A stretch of DNA of 64,000 bases from Mycolicibacterium aichiense. GTDB taxonomy: Bacteria; Actinomycetota; Actinomycetes; Mycobacteriales; Mycobacteriaceae. Under the pieces are notes generated by a model. It worked only from the letters and a program-made list of their open reading frames with translations. It did no database searches and was not told the origin of the DNA. The stretch spans positions 3,534,001 through 3,598,000 of the forward strand of contig NZ_AP022561.1 in the NCBI RefSeq assembly GCF_010726245.1, in the 5' to 3' direction. Each line of letters begins with the position of its first letter. The stretch's first letter is position 1. This document shows positions 38,101 to 45,877 of this stretch, piece after piece. A program made the translations under genes and the position numbers.

Positions 38101-38522
38101 TCCGCACACACAGCAACGCGGGCGACAACTCCGGTGGCGAGCAGGAGAAGCTGATGGCGTTCTGTCTTGCCGGGGCTTTGAGCTTCAACCTGGCCAGCCC
38201 CGAGAGTTCCGACAACAAACCGGTTTTCGCGCAGCTGATGCTCGACGAAGCGTTCTCGAAGTCGGACCCGCAGTTCGCTCAGCAGGCGCTGCAGGCGTTC
38301 CGCAAGTTCGGTTTCCAGCTCGTCATCGTGGCCACAGTGCAGAACGCCACCACGATCCAGCCCTACATCGACAGCGTGATCATGGTGTCCAAGACCGAGG
38401 CCTCCAGCCGCAACGCGCGCCCGGTGGCGACCGTGGTCTCCAAGACGATCTCGGACTTCACGACCTTGCGTGCCGAGATGCGGAGTTCGGCAGCGCGCGA
38501 ACGGGTGCCGGCCGGGGTGTAG
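35151..38522 (+). CDS. jetC: Wadjet/Mks SMC-like ATPase JetC
   Basis: A 1123-residue SMC/MukB-like ATPase. The N-terminal head has Walker [10 protein letters not shown] (35-43); long coiled coils occupy about 240-440 and 630-860 around a hinge-like central domain (about 460-620); the C-terminal head has the ABC signature SGGEQEK (994-1000) and Walker B QLMLDEAF (D1032, E1033), all intact. It should extrude DNA loops using ATP. It follows jetB with an 8-bp overlap. No jetD gene follows; the next gene runs on the opposite strand and overlaps the last 65 bp of this gene. Confidence 0.9.
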   Translation: MAEQFHLSRLQVINWGVFDGYHDIPFSEGGALIAGASGSGKSSLLDAISLGFLPFNRRNFNASGDNTAAGSSAGRRTVDKYVRGAWGQRSDGGASKVMYLRGDGTAWSAIAVSYRSNTGRTVTGLVLKWLTGESRSDSSSRFVLADGDRDIEDVCNRWAAGRFDSGVFKDDEWRFSTKVESQYLAQLYATIGIRASDAAQQLLGKAKSLKSVGGLEQFVREFMLDEPSSLTRLPEALKQIDPLVEARELLAVAQKKRKILGDIEKIQQRYASESSDLGIIDLVDQPMVRAYTDHVRLTQCGPQIQSLDATIDQLGNEYEDVTRQLNLAKAEGDSLNAQISGSSASLGPLQSQVAGAEAQAEQVSRRRAAYEAMLAAQDIDVPDTADEFWNLREELATEVTELLAKLDRGREASTDAEYAQKAARIARDDAAKELKRVEHVGSALPEFAITMREHICAAVGVEPGELPYIAELMDLRPDQSRWRVAVEKVLRGVGLRLLVPDDRYSAVLRFVNETNMGGRLQLHHVRASLVGAEPVDAEPNTLAGKLFVVDPTHPCAAEAADVIAAAGDHICVDTPDVFSRFRRAVTDTGLYKDSERLAIKDDRRPLKQADYIYQGDVRAKIDALTVDLANAEELYQQARRKADEIAAQRQQWRDRAAACKAICEQFPQWNQVDSDTADGHADRLREQFELLLADNPDIEALTARADECWEEIQTLMTRRGAIQTRRDDLDARRTQLLELQDRLAPAFVSEPLTELLNRYAALVPVALEVLNPEPHREAVFNTIRREREQLRESRRRSYDELARILNTFDTAFPDAIPNDSDVFDERVHDYVALCRHIDERELPEAYERMMRLVTEQAPDAILTLHRVAEQEARRISEQIDRVNTGLGAVEFNSGTRLTLRATPRSLTAVAELTEIVRAISRRIAEVGLGDKQAILDQYADILRLRNRLASTAPEDKAWTRDALDVRNRFTFDCAEWDVRTEELIRTHSNAGDNSGGEQEKLMAFCLAGALSFNLASPESSDNKPVFAQLMLDEAFSKSDPQFAQQALQAFRKFGFQLVIVATVQNATTIQPYIDSVIMVSKTEASSRNARPVATVVSKTISDFTTLRAEMRSSAARERVPAGV

Positions 38523-39828
38523 CGGTCACAGCCCGCACGGGTCGTGCACTCGAGCGAGCAGTGCGTGCGGACGGACGAACGCGAGCGCTGACCGCGTGGC
38601 TCGTCGCTGCCGGTGCCGTGTGTCGCACCGGCGCCGGCGTGTACGGCGTCGGTGGGCCGTAGGGATCGATCGCGCCGGCGTACACCGGTGGGCCACCGAC
38701 CCCGTAAGTGCCTTGAGGCGCCGTGTGGAACGGCCTGTTCGCCGAGTCGCCGGTGACCATGGCGATTCCGTTGTCCCATCCGGTCGGTATCGCCGCCACG
38801 AAGTTGATGGCCGTCTTGATCAGATTCGGGCTGTAGAGATACTGGGCCGGGGTCGGCCGGCCCGGATTGATCGTGCGGTCATAGCCCGCTTCCACCAGAA
38901 CCCGCAACGGTGGGTCGAGTGTGGCCGCGATCGGCGGGCCGATGATCGGAATCTGCTCCAGTGGCATCAGAAGTGGGAGGGTCTGCGCGGGAATCAGATA
39001 GTAGGTCGTGTCCTGCTGCTGGCCTTGGAGTTCAACTGTGGTGGCGGAGAAATACGCCGTTTCAGGATGGAAGTACAGGAAGCCGAGTGCGACGTTGAGA
39101 TCGGCCACCACGTTGAACGGGTTGGTCGGAAAATCCGATACCGGATCATATTGCCGCGCAACGTCAACCGTTGTCAGTGGCGTGGGCTGCGGGGAATTGG
39201 TGGTCATCGCACCGTCGAACGTCACGCCGAACACCGGCAGGTGGGCGCCGACGAATCGTTCGAGGATTCCGCCGTTGGGCCGGTTCGGATTGGATGTGAC
39301 GACGAAGCCGACTGTTTCGCCGGGCGGCGGATGGGCGATCAGATCGTACTTCTCTTTGGCGGCGACCGTCGCACTCTGCGAGTACCCGTACACCACGTAG
39401 GACGTGTCGGCCACGGTGCGAGGGCCCGTCGTAGTGAACGGCGGTTCCGTTACGGTGCAGGACTTTCCGCGCAAGCATGCATCGAGATTGGCGAGACCGA
39501 TTGCGACCGATGAGTCGAATGGCATGGCGTGCAGGCCGGTGGCGATGGGAAATTCCTCGGGGGTGTAAACCGCAACGTCGACGCACCCAACGCTACCCCC
39601 GGTGCACAGTCCCGACGGCACCACGTACACGCCGTGCGCCTTGTCCACATAGTTCGCGATGTACTGGGCCGAGTCCTGAGGGACGCTGAGCGGGTGGCCG
39701 GTGCCGCCCATGATCAGTGCGGTTGCCGCCCAAGCGATTGCGACCGAATTCAGCGGCATCAGCGCCATGAGTAGCGCGCCGCCGAGCGCAATCATCGTGG
39801 TGGCGACAGGCCGGCTCGCCTTCTCCAT
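38458..39828 (-). CDS. PE-PPE domain-containing serine hydrolase
   Basis: A 456-residue exported alpha/beta-hydrolase-like protein of the PE-PPE domain family (PF08237-like). An N-terminal hydrophobic segment (residues about 10-35) targets it for export. The nucleophile elbow is GYSQSA with Ser150; two Cys pairs occur ([10 protein letters not shown] and DACLRGKSC). Family members can be esterases or acyltransferases acting on cell-envelope lipids. The last about 55 residues are a basic Pro/Arg/Ser-rich tail, the final 21 of which are antisense to jetC. AAGGGGG precedes the ATG at 39828; the longer frame to 39849 is not used. Confidence 0.85.
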   Translation of the reverse strand: MEKASRPVATTMIALGGALLMALMPLNSVAIAWAATALIMGGTGHPLSVPQDSAQYIANYVDKAHGVYVVPSGLCTGGSVGCVDVAVYTPEEFPIATGLHAMPFDSSVAIGLANLDACLRGKSCTVTEPPFTTTGPRTVADTSYVVYGYSQSATVAAKEKYDLIAHPPPGETVGFVVTSNPNRPNGGILERFVGAHLPVFGVTFDGAMTTNSPQPTPLTTVDVARQYDPVSDFPTNPFNVVADLNVALGFLYFHPETAYFSATTVELQGQQQDTTYYLIPAQTLPLLMPLEQIPIIGPPIAATLDPPLRVLVEAGYDRTINPGRPTPAQYLYSPNLIKTAINFVAAIPTGWDNGIAMVTGDSANRPFHTAPQGTYGVGGPPVYAGAIDPYGPPTPYTPAPVRHTAPAATSHAVSARVRPSARTARSSARPVRAVTATPRPAPVRALPNSASRHARS

Positions 39829-39954
39829 GGCGACCCCCTTCAGTACCACTCAGATCTGACCAGCGCCGCGTCCGGCCGGCTATGGCCTTTGGTCACCACT
39901 GCCGCTGACCAACGGCTACTCGCCTCGTCGGGCCGCACCGCAGCAACGCAACGC

Positions 39955-39988
39955 AAAAAGGCCAGGGGCGCAACGCCCCTGACCTTTT
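39955..39988 (-). terminator. Rho-independent terminator after the lipoprotein gene
   Basis: On the minus strand, AAAAGGTCAGGGGCG pairs with CGCCCCTGGCCTTTT around a 3-base loop, followed by a T run. This is one of the few textbook intrinsic terminators in the window. It lies 16 bp after the stop of the lipoprotein gene and separates it from the PE-PPE gene. Confidence 0.8.
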
Positions 39989-40003
39989 GCGGTTGGTGCC
40001 GAG

Positions 40004-40663
40004 TTACTTCAGGTTGGGCAGGTTCTCCTGGATCGCCGCGACCTGAGCCTTGCCCACGGCCTCGACGAAGTCCTGCGGCACCGGGTTGAGGTCACCGGGC
40101 GCGCTGCTGAAGATCGCCACCACGACGGTGCGCTCGACGGTGAAGAGCAACGCGGCCATCGCCGACTTGCCGTCCACCGAGGTGCCGATGGTCACGGTGG
40201 CATCCGGGGTGACCGCGGGCAGCGGCACCGGCGAACCGGTCACCTGACTGGGCACGCTGTTGGCGGCACCCGTCAGACCCGTCGCGGCCTGCGAGGCGTC
40301 GTCACTGACGATCACCGAGATATTGATGGCGTCGGTGCCGGAGGTGTAGGTCTGCGAGACGTCCGGCGGCGCCGGCGTCAGCGTCACCTTCGGCGCGTCA
40401 CCCGCCCACGGGGTGTTGCCCACCTGCGGGATGTCGGCCGGCTTCACCAGCAGCGTCGCGTAGTCCGGCGTACCGGCCGGCGTCGTGGCCTCGGCGCTGG
40501 TCGTGTCAGCAGCGGTGGTGGTCGACGTCGTCGTGGATGTGGTCGTGCTCGTCGTCGACGACGACGATTTGTCCTCGTCCTTACCGCAGCCTGCGACGAC
40601 CAGTCCGAGCGCGACGGCGGCCGCCGTCACTCGGACGATTGCTCGCGTGCGTACAGGGTTCAT
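40004..40663 (-). CDS. Lipoprotein of unknown function
   Basis: A 219-residue predicted lipoprotein with lipobox VAGC (lipidated Cys26), a Ser/Thr-rich linker (residues about 30-60, mostly Ser/Thr/Ala) and a folded C-terminal domain of about 150 residues. The domain has the pattern LLVKPADIPQVG, followed by beta strands and ending AVGKAQVAAIQENLP, and resembles extracellular sensor-like domains found in mycobacterial lipoproteins. The ATG at 40663 is 8 bases after a GGGAG site. An intrinsic terminator follows. Function is not known. Confidence 0.78.
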   Translation of the reverse strand: MNPVRTRAIVRVTAAAVALGLVVAGCGKDEDKSSSSTTSTTTSTTTSTTTAADTTSAEATTPAGTPDYATLLVKPADIPQVGNTPWAGDAPKVTLTPAPPDVSQTYTSGTDAINISVIVSDDASQAATGLTGAANSVPSQVTGSPVPLPAVTPDATVTIGTSVDGKSAMAALLFTVERTVVVAIFSSAPGDLNPVPQDFVEAVGKAQVAAIQENLPNLK

Positions 40664-40765
40664 CACAGCGAACTCCCCTCCGGCCACACCCCGGTGGAGG
40701 GCCAGAGGGCAGCCTAACCGAGCCAAGCCGCCAGCCTGCGGTTATTTGACTTATTCGTTACCGCA

Positions 40766-41905
40766 TCAGGCGTGGGGGTTGACCAGGAACTTCTCCCCTG
40801 TTGCCCGCTTGACGTATTCGGTGAAGGCGTCGGGCTTGAGCATGCCGGCGAGTGACACCTCACGGGTGTAGTTGCTGGCGAACGTTGTGGTGAGCTCCGC
40901 GGCCACGCGAGCGCGCAACCGGCCGATCGTCTCGGCGCCGGCCGTGGCGAGGAATGGGGTCAGCAGCCAGCCACCGATCCCCCACGACATCCCGAAGTTC
41001 CGCGTCAGCACCGTCGGGCTGGTGTCGAGTGCACCATAGATATAGACCTGCTTGTGGACGTCCGATCCGTAGCGCGAGTACTCGCCCGCTTTCGCGCTGG
41101 CCGCCACCTCCATCGCGTTCAGGATGTCGCTCGCGAGCGTCCCGCCGCCGGTGGCATCGAACGCCAGGGTCGCCGACGTTGCCTTCAGTGCCTCCACCAG
41201 ATCGGTGGTGAACGACGGCGACGTCGAGTTGAGCACGTACTCGGCGCCGAGCGAGGTGAGCAGTTGCTGCTGCTCGGGCTTGCGGACGATATTGACCAGC
41301 GGTATGCCGTCCTTGGCGCATATCTTGACCAGCATCTGTCCCAAGTTCGATGCGGCGGCGGTGTGCACAAGCGCCGAATGTCCTTCGCGCCGCATAGTTT
41401 CCGTCATTCCGAGCGCCGTCAGCGGGTTGACGAACGACGACGCCCCGTCACGCGCCGTGGCGCCGTCGGGCAGGACCAGACACATCGGTGCGTCCACCAC
41501 TCGATACTGGGAGTACATCGCGCCGCCCGCGACGCCGACGGTTTTGCCGATGAGGGCTTGGGCCGCTTCGGATGACCCGGCGGCCACCACGGTGCCCGCC
41601 CCCTCATTGCCCACCGGCAGGGACTTGTCGAGTCGCGCGGCGAGGCCGGCAAGGGAGCGCTCCGGTACGGAAGCGGTGACGACGGGACGTTCCGGCGTGC
41701 CGGTCACGGTCGCCGTGCTCATGTCCGCGGTCGCGATCAGCAGGCCCAAGTCTGACGGGTTGATCGGCGATGCCTCGACCCGCACCAGCACTTGGTTCTC
41801 ACCGGGCGTGGGGACGTCGACCTCCTCCAGCGAGAGTTGGAGTGTGCCGTCGGATGTCACCAGCGAACGCAGCTCGAGAGCTTTGTCGGGCAGATTTTCG
41901 ACCAT
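40766..41905 (-). CDS. Zinc-binding/quinone-oxidoreductase-like dehydrogenase (MDR family)
   Basis: A 379-residue medium-chain dehydrogenase/reductase. The N-terminal GroES-like domain includes VLVRVEASPINPSDLGLL and GNEGAGTVVAAGSS, and the Rossmann part LVHTAAASNLGQMLVKICAKDGIPLVNIVRKPEQ is the NAD(P)H-binding stretch with a variant A-A-A-S-N-L-G motif. The zinc-ligand Cys/His set is not complete, so it is probably a zinc-free quinone-reductase-like enzyme. The ATG at 41905 is chosen; an open frame running up to 42397 overlaps the CsbD gene and is not used. Substrate unknown. Confidence 0.85.
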   Translation of the reverse strand: MVENLPDKALELRSLVTSDGTLQLSLEEVDVPTPGENQVLVRVEASPINPSDLGLLIATADMSTATVTGTPERPVVTASVPERSLAGLAARLDKSLPVGNEGAGTVVAAGSSEAAQALIGKTVGVAGGAMYSQYRVVDAPMCLVLPDGATARDGASSFVNPLTALGMTETMRREGHSALVHTAAASNLGQMLVKICAKDGIPLVNIVRKPEQQQLLTSLGAEYVLNSTSPSFTTDLVEALKATSATLAFDATGGGTLASDILNAMEVAASAKAGEYSRYGSDVHKQVYIYGALDTSPTVLTRNFGMSWGIGGWLLTPFLATAGAETIGRLRARVAAELTTTFASNYTREVSLAGMLKPDAFTEYVKRATGEKFLVNPHA

Positions 41906-42023
41906 TAGGGGGTGCCTCGTTTCTGGTGACGATCGACGGTTCAGATCATAGGAACGTCCAACGCCGGCCGGAACCTTCCGCCGATTCACGATCACGACGG
42001 TGCGCGGTGTCACAGAAGTTGAC

Positions 42024-42050
42024 GATTGAACCTTCGCTGATGGCGGGTAT
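42024..42050 (+). promoter_or_regulatory. SigF-like promoter before the CsbD-type gene
   Basis: GATT at 42024-42027, a 17-base spacer, then GGGTAT at 42045-42050. This fits the mycobacterial SigF consensus (GTTT, N15-17, GGGTAT) with one mismatch in the -35 element. It lies 38 bp before the ATG of the CsbD-type gene, whose family is often stress induced. Confidence 0.45.
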
Positions 42051-42088
42051 ATAGCGCTGTACACCTGACCTGAACGGAAGGAACGATC

Positions 42089-42319
42089 ATGGGCGACAGC
42101 GGACCCGAAGAAGCCGTCAAAGGCATCGTCGAAGACGTCAAGGGCAAGGCCAAGGAAGTCATCGGCATCGTCACCGACAAGGACGACCTGCGCGAAGAAG
42201 GCCGCGCTCAGCAGGACAAGGCTGAGGCTGCCCGCGATGTAGCCAAGAAAGAGGCCGAGGCCGAAGCTGCTCGTACCGCCGAGCAAGCCGCCGAGGCGCG
42301 CCAGAAGGCCGCCGAGTAA
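42089..42319 (+). CDS. CsbD family / microaggregate-binding-protein-like small protein
   Basis: A 76-residue highly charged, helical protein with the CsbD pattern near the N-terminus (EEAVKGIVEDVKGKAKEVIG) and an Ala/Glu/Lys-rich second half (AARDVAKKEAEAEAARTAEQ). In mycobacteria such proteins are annotated as CsbD-like or microaggregate-binding protein 1 and are linked to general stress. AAGGAACG precedes the ATG. A SigF-like promoter lies upstream and a strong hairpin downstream, so it is a single-gene transcript. Confidence 0.85.
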   Translation: MGDSGPEEAVKGIVEDVKGKAKEVIGIVTDKDDLREEGRAQQDKAEAARDVAKKEAEAEAARTAEQAAEARQKAAE

Positions 42320-42332
42320 ATCAGCTCTGACC

Positions 42333-42378
42333 CGGGGATGCGTTGTGCGGCAGAAGTTGCCAGCACAGCGCATCCCCG
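42333..42378 (+). terminator. Long hairpin after the CsbD-type gene
   Basis: CGGGGATGCG (42333-42342) pairs perfectly with CGCATCCCCG (42369-42378); within the loop GTGC (42345-42348) pairs with GCAC (42363-42366) and GGCA with TGCC. The extended stem is a likely terminator for the CsbD-type gene, without a T tract. Confidence 0.6.
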
Positions 42379-42505
42379 ACAGGTGTTGCGAGGACATTCA
42401 GTACAGCCACGGACCGGTTCGATCGCACGGTTTGAAAATGACAGATCCGGCAATTCCCTAGGCGCAGTACTACATCGCTACACAAGCTCTACGAACGGAT
42501 GAAAC

Positions 42506-42661
42506 ATGATTGTCCTCGGCATCATCCTGCTTTTGATCGGCTACTTCACCGGCCTGTCGATCCTCTACACCATCGGTGGGATCCTCGTCGTAGTCGGCCT
42601 CGTGCTGTGGATCCTCGGAGCAGTCGGACGCCCGGTCGGCGGCCGAAAAGTCTGGTTCTAG
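42506..42661 (+). CDS. DUF6131-type tiny membrane protein
   Basis: A 51-residue protein that is almost wholly two hydrophobic helices (residues 1-14 and 20-40) separated by GYFTGLS, ending in basic GRPVGGRKVWF. This is the pattern of small mycobacterial DUF6131 membrane proteins. The ATG at 42506 runs in frame to TAG at 42659-42661. Being so short it is easily missed. It is probably an inner-membrane protein induced under stress with its neighbour, which is inference. Confidence 0.75.
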   Translation: MIVLGIILLLIGYFTGLSILYTIGGILVVVGLVLWILGAVGRPVGGRKVWF

Positions 42662-42719
42662 CGCCGCATCACGGCGCCTGAGATTGCCGCCGGTCGCCCG
42701 GGGGCACTGATCGACTTCC

Positions 42720-42758
42720 GATGTCCCGAGACACTGTTGACAGGTGTCTCGGGACATC
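42720..42758. repeat. Perfect 15-bp palindrome beside the IS insertion
   Basis: GATGTCCCGAGACAC (42720-42734) is the perfect inverted complement of GTGTCTCGGGACATC (42744-42758), with a 9-base loop. It lies 13 bp before the left target-site copy, and before the IS inserted would have been about 20 bp downstream of the tRNA-Met 3' end. It may terminate the tRNA transcript or be a dispersed repeat. Confidence 0.6.
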
Positions 42759-42771
42759 GTCGTGTATGACC

Positions 42772-42786
42772 TTGCTGATGTAGGGC
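42772..42786. repeat. Target-site duplication, left copy
   Basis: TTGCTGATGTAGGGC directly borders the left end of the IS481-type element and is repeated exactly at its right end. On the minus strand it reads GCCCTACATCAGCAA, which is the 3' end of the tRNA-Met plus its flank. Confidence 0.85.
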
Positions 42787-42820
42787 TGTTCATAGTCGGT
42801 TGATTCTTGACGGATCTAGT

Positions 42821-42840
42821 TCGGTTGATCCTTGACACTC
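42821..42840. repeat. Internal inverted repeat of the IS, left
   Basis: A 20-bp sequence starting TCGGTTGATCC that is perfectly complementary to 44041-44060. With the outer repeats this gives two TCGGTTGAT-type transposase-binding sites at each end. Confidence 0.85.
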
Positions 42841-42850
42841 TTGTTGTGTT

Positions 42851-44035
42851 TTAGGTCTGGCCGCTGGAGCGGCAGGCCTTCTTGTTTCGTACCTCGCCGG
42901 TGCTGCGGCGGGCGGCGGTTTTGACCAGATCGTCGCCGATGAAGAACCGCAGCAGCTCGCCATCGACGTGGACATCGCAGCGAGCTCCGGCGTAGTGGCG
43001 GCCGATACTGACCTGTTGCCACGACACACAGACCACCCCGTTGGTGGTCACCGTTCGGCTGATCCAGTCGCTGCTGCTGCGATCGGGGCTGTGCTGTCGT
43101 GGTGTGGTCGAGCGGGTCGTGGTGGTGCCGGCGGTGAAGCGCTCAGCAGGGGTGGCCATCTTCAACGACTGATGCGGCCGGGTGGTGTTGTAGTCATCGA
43201 CCCACTCATCGAGGGCTCTTTGGGCCGTCTTCAGATTAGTGAATGGTGCTGCGTTGCTGAGGAATTCAACACGCAGACTCCGGTGGAACCGCTCAATCTT
43301 GCCGGTCGTGGTCGGAGACCGCGGCTGGTCAGCAGGTGCTCGATGCCGTGCTCGCGGCAGATCGCATCGAAAAGCACCTCCACCGGCGGATGGTTGAACC
43401 GGCCGGTGAACACCTTGCCGTTATCGGTCAGGATCTGCTCGGGAGCACCATAAGTGGCCAGCGCGGCGCGTAACCCGTCACAGACCGCCCGAGTGCGTTC
43501 ACGCACCATCAACTGCGCGCACACGCATCCGGGAATGATCATCGATCCCGGTCAACGCCTTAGCGCTGGTGCCATCGGCCAGCGGGAAACCGCCCACGAC
43601 ATCCATCTGCCATAGCTCCATAGGCGCACCGCGTTCCCACCGTTTCCACTTACGCGAGCGCCGATCCCGCAGGTGCGGATCGATCATCTGCGCCCGGACC
43701 AAAGCGCGGTAGACCGCCGACTCCGAGGGCAGCGGAACCACACCACGCTTGGACAGTTCGAACACCAACCGACGAGGTCCCCAATACGGTCGCGAGCGGC
43801 GCAGCTCCAACACCACCGCCTCCACCTGCGCCGGCATCTGATGCGGACACGACACCGGCCGATGCGACCGGTCGATCAACCCTTCCAAGCCCTGCGCCTC
43901 ATAGCGGGCCAACCACGCATGCAACGTCTGGCGCGACACCCCAACCTTCGATGCCACCTGCGAAATCGACAACCCATCGCTGATCACCGCCAACACAGCC
44001 TGATACCGCTGCTCAGCCACGCTCAACTCCCTCAT
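42851..44035 (-). pseudogene. IS481 family transposase, two compensating frameshifts
   Basis: Read as one chain this is about 394 residues: N-terminal helix-turn-helix (SISQVASKVGVSRQTLHAWLARYEAQG), then the DDE domain with the first Asp in MELWQMDVVGGFPLADG, the second in ILTDNGKVFTGRF, and the Glu in KIERFHRSL, and a C-terminal region typical of longer IS481 members. The reading frame shifts by +1 near 43537-43545, after GIDDHSR, and back by -1 near 43318-43325, where one C is missing from a C run. The second Asp lies in the shifted part, so no active enzyme is made unless these are sequencing errors. Confidence 0.85.
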
Positions 44036-44040
44036 CTAGG

Positions 44041-44060
44041 GAGTGTCAAGGATCAACCGA
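44041..44060. repeat. Internal inverted repeat of the IS, right
   Basis: Perfect 20-bp inverted complement of 42821-42840, located immediately before the transposase start codon (44035), where bound transposase could repress its own gene. Confidence 0.85.
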
Positions 44061-44140
44061 AGTAGGTGTAAAGCATCAGCCGAAACACTGTCGCCCATCA
44101 CCCGAAGACAAAACGTCAACAATCAACCGAGGTCACACAT

Positions 44141-44155
44141 TGCTGATGTAGGGCG
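44141..44155. repeat. Target-site duplication, right copy
   Basis: TTGCTGATGTAGGGC, identical to 42772-42786. It contains the last bases of the tRNA-Met gene, so the insertion left the tRNA 3' end complete. Confidence 0.85.
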
Positions 44156-44222
44156 GGCGGGGCTCGAACCCGCGACCAATGGATTATGAGTCCACGGCTC
44201 TAACCAACTGAGCTACCGCCCC
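44150..44222 (-). tRNA. tRNA-Met (CAT)
   Basis: The minus strand folds into a cloverleaf: acceptor GGGGCGG with CCGCCCT and discriminator A, D stem GCTC/GAGC, anticodon stem GTGGA/TCCAT with loop CTCATAA (anticodon CAT), and T stem GCGGG/CCCGC. The loop CTCATAA suggests elongator tRNA-Met, though a tRNA-Ile2 with modified C34 cannot be excluded. The T loop appears to have only 6 bases (TTCGAG) where 7 are normal, so one base may be missing from the G/C run. Confidence 0.85.
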
Positions 44223-44277
44223 CTGGTGCGGACCCTATCGTCGCATGTCCGCCTCGCCCCACGGCAGAAGGTCGGAC

Positions 44278-44775
44278 TCAGCCCAGGGCGGTGCCGTCGT
44301 CGCGCAGTACCGCTTCGACATCACCGCGGAACGCCGAGAGCTGCTCACGCTCGGAGTCGGTGTACTCGCGCGCGGAGTCGTCCAGCACGCAGACCGTGCC
44401 CACCACGGTTCCCGAGGCGTCGTGCACCGGTAGGCCCAGGTAGTTGTATAGGCCGAACTCCGTCTCGTCCTCATTGCCGGCGAACGTCGCGTCCTCGCGC
44501 GAATCCCGCACGAACAGCGCGCTGTCAGCGTCGACCACCTTCTCGCAGTAGAGCGGCACCCGGGCAGCGTCGTCGAGGGCCTTCTTGCCGGCCGCCCCCA
44601 CCGTGTAGTGCTTGGTGGCCTCACCGGCAGTGGCAGCGACCACCATCGAATCGGGTTCGGAGCGCATCACCAGAACCGACTTCACCCCAAGTAGCTCGGC
44701 GATCTTCTCCAGTTGGCCGGCCAGCGGTTTGAGTCCCGCGGTGGTGTCCGTCTTGTGGGATTCGGCATCAGACAT
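44278..44775 (-). CDS. GAF domain-containing protein
   Basis: A 165-residue cytosolic single GAF domain protein. The GAF pattern runs from LLGVKSVLVMRSEPDSMVVAATAG to LYNYLGLPVHDASGTVVGTVCVLDDSAREYTDSEREQLSAF, with the NYLGLPVHD and VGTVCVLD strands being typical. Free-standing GAF proteins bind small molecules or sense redox or light signals. The ATG at 44775 is preferred; the open frame to 44943 overlaps the divergent aldolase-like gene. It is divergent from that gene. Confidence 0.88.
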   Translation of the reverse strand: MSDAESHKTDTTAGLKPLAGQLEKIAELLGVKSVLVMRSEPDSMVVAATAGEATKHYTVGAAGKKALDDAARVPLYCEKVVDADSALFVRDSREDATFAGNEDETEFGLYNYLGLPVHDASGTVVGTVCVLDDSAREYTDSEREQLSAFRGDVEAVLRDDGTALG

Positions 44776-44836
44776 CGCACCAGTCTTCCGGTGTAGGCAG
44801 CGGGCGGCAACAGTTTCACTCACCGCGCGGTGCACG

Positions 44837-45877
44837 ATGGTTACTGTGCCGATCCCCTCCAGCGCTTTCGCCTCCGACAACGCAGCACCCGCGCACCCTC
44901 GTGCTCTCGAGGCGATCCAGGCCGCCAATGACGGCGCTGCCATGTCCTACGGCGATGACCCCATCACTCAACGCGCGGCCGACCGCATCCGGGACGCCTT
45001 CGACTCCCCCGGCGCCGACGTCCTGTTCGCCTTCACCGGCACCGGTGCGAACATCATTGCGCTCACCGCCGCCGTCCGGCCCTGGCACGAAATCCTCTGC
45101 AGCGACGTCGCCCACAGCCTGCTCGACGAGGCCGGCGGCCCGGTGCGGGTTTCCGGCGCCAGTCTCGTCGCGCTGCCCAGCCAGGACGGCCTCATCGACT
45201 CGGCTCTGCTGGATCGACGTATCACCCGCCGCGGCGAGGTGCATCACTCCCAACCGCGCATCGTCACCATCACCCAGTCCACCGAGAACGGCCGCGTCTG
45301 GCAGCCCGAGGCGATCGCGGCATTCGTCGACCACGCGCACGAACTCGACCTGCTGGTCCATGTTGACGGCTCCCGCGTTGCCAACGCCATTGCCGCCCTT
45401 GGCGTCTCGCCTCTTCAGGCCGTTGGCGACGCCGACATCGTCACGGTGGGTGGCACCAAGAACGGAATGCTGTTCGGCGACGCGATCCTGGTGCGCCGTC
45501 CCGAACACTTCACCGGTATCGAGTTCGTCCAGAAACAGATCGGCCACCTGGCCAGCAAACACCGTTATGTCGCAGCACAATTCGATGCCATGTTGACCGA
45601 CGGCGCCTGGCTCGAGACGGCTGCCCACGCCAACGCCATGGCGCGCAAGCTCAGCTCAGGCTTGATCGAACTCGGCCTGCACCTGGCCTCGGCCACCGAT
45701 GCCAATGAAGTGTTCGTCGACCTGCCCGCACATGCGTTGGCTGCGGTGCGACAACACTTCGCCGTACACGTCCCCGACCCGCACAAGCCGGCCACCCGGT
45801 TCGTCTGTTCGTGGGCGACCACCGACGCCGACGTCGACGCCGCCCTGACTGCGCTCGCTCAGGCGAAAACGGTCTGA
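44837..45877 (+). CDS. Threonine aldolase / beta-eliminating lyase family protein
   Basis: A 346-residue PLP-dependent fold-type I enzyme. The PLP-binding lysine is K208 in [11 protein letters not shown], preceded by the conserved [19 protein letters not shown] (phosphate and pyridine contacts), and the N-terminus has [18 protein letters not shown] as in low-specificity L-threonine aldolases. It would split threonine or allo-threonine to glycine and acetaldehyde. The start is uncertain: ATG 44837 or GTG 44846. The 3' end overlaps the CMD-family gene by 19 bp tail-to-tail. Confidence 0.88.
   Translation: MVTVPIPSSAFASDNAAPAHPRALEAIQAANDGAAMSYGDDPITQRAADRIRDAFDSPGADVLFAFTGTGANIIALTAAVRPWHEILCSDVAHSLLDEAGGPVRVSGASLVALPSQDGLIDSALLDRRITRRGEVHHSQPRIVTITQSTENGRVWQPEAIAAFVDHAHELDLLVHVDGSRVANAIAALGVSPLQAVGDADIVTVGGTKNGMLFGDAILVRRPEHFTGIEFVQKQIGHLASKHRYVAAQFDAMLTDGAWLETAAHANAMARKLSSGLIELGLHLASATDANEVFVDLPAHALAAVRQHFAVHVPDPHKPATRFVCSWATTDADVDAALTALAQAKTV

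Larger units (their letters stand above)
42787..44140 (-). mobile_element. IS481-family insertion sequence, 1354 bp
   Basis: The element begins TGTTCATAG then TCGGTTGATTCTTGAC (42796-42811) and ends GTCAACAATCAACCGA (44116-44131) then GGTCACACA; the outer ends begin with TGT as in IS481 elements and match 15 of 16 in the inner part. A second, perfect 20-bp inverted repeat pair lies inside at 42821-42840 and 44041-44060. It carries one transposase frame on the minus strand, interrupted twice. It is flanked by a 15-bp direct repeat (42772-42786 and 44141-44155) and sits exactly at the 3' end of tRNA-Met. Confidence 0.88.

Noticed and set aside
38458..39828. PE-PPE gene as a possible JetD replacement
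   Set aside because: It is a secreted serine hydrolase (GYSQSA) on the opposite strand with no TOPRIM-like or DUF2220 pattern.
42720..44222. Integrative element attachment site at the tRNA-Met
   Set aside because: The 15-bp repeat borders exactly an IS481-type element with TGT ends, there is no integrase gene, and the repeat is better explained as an IS target-site duplication.
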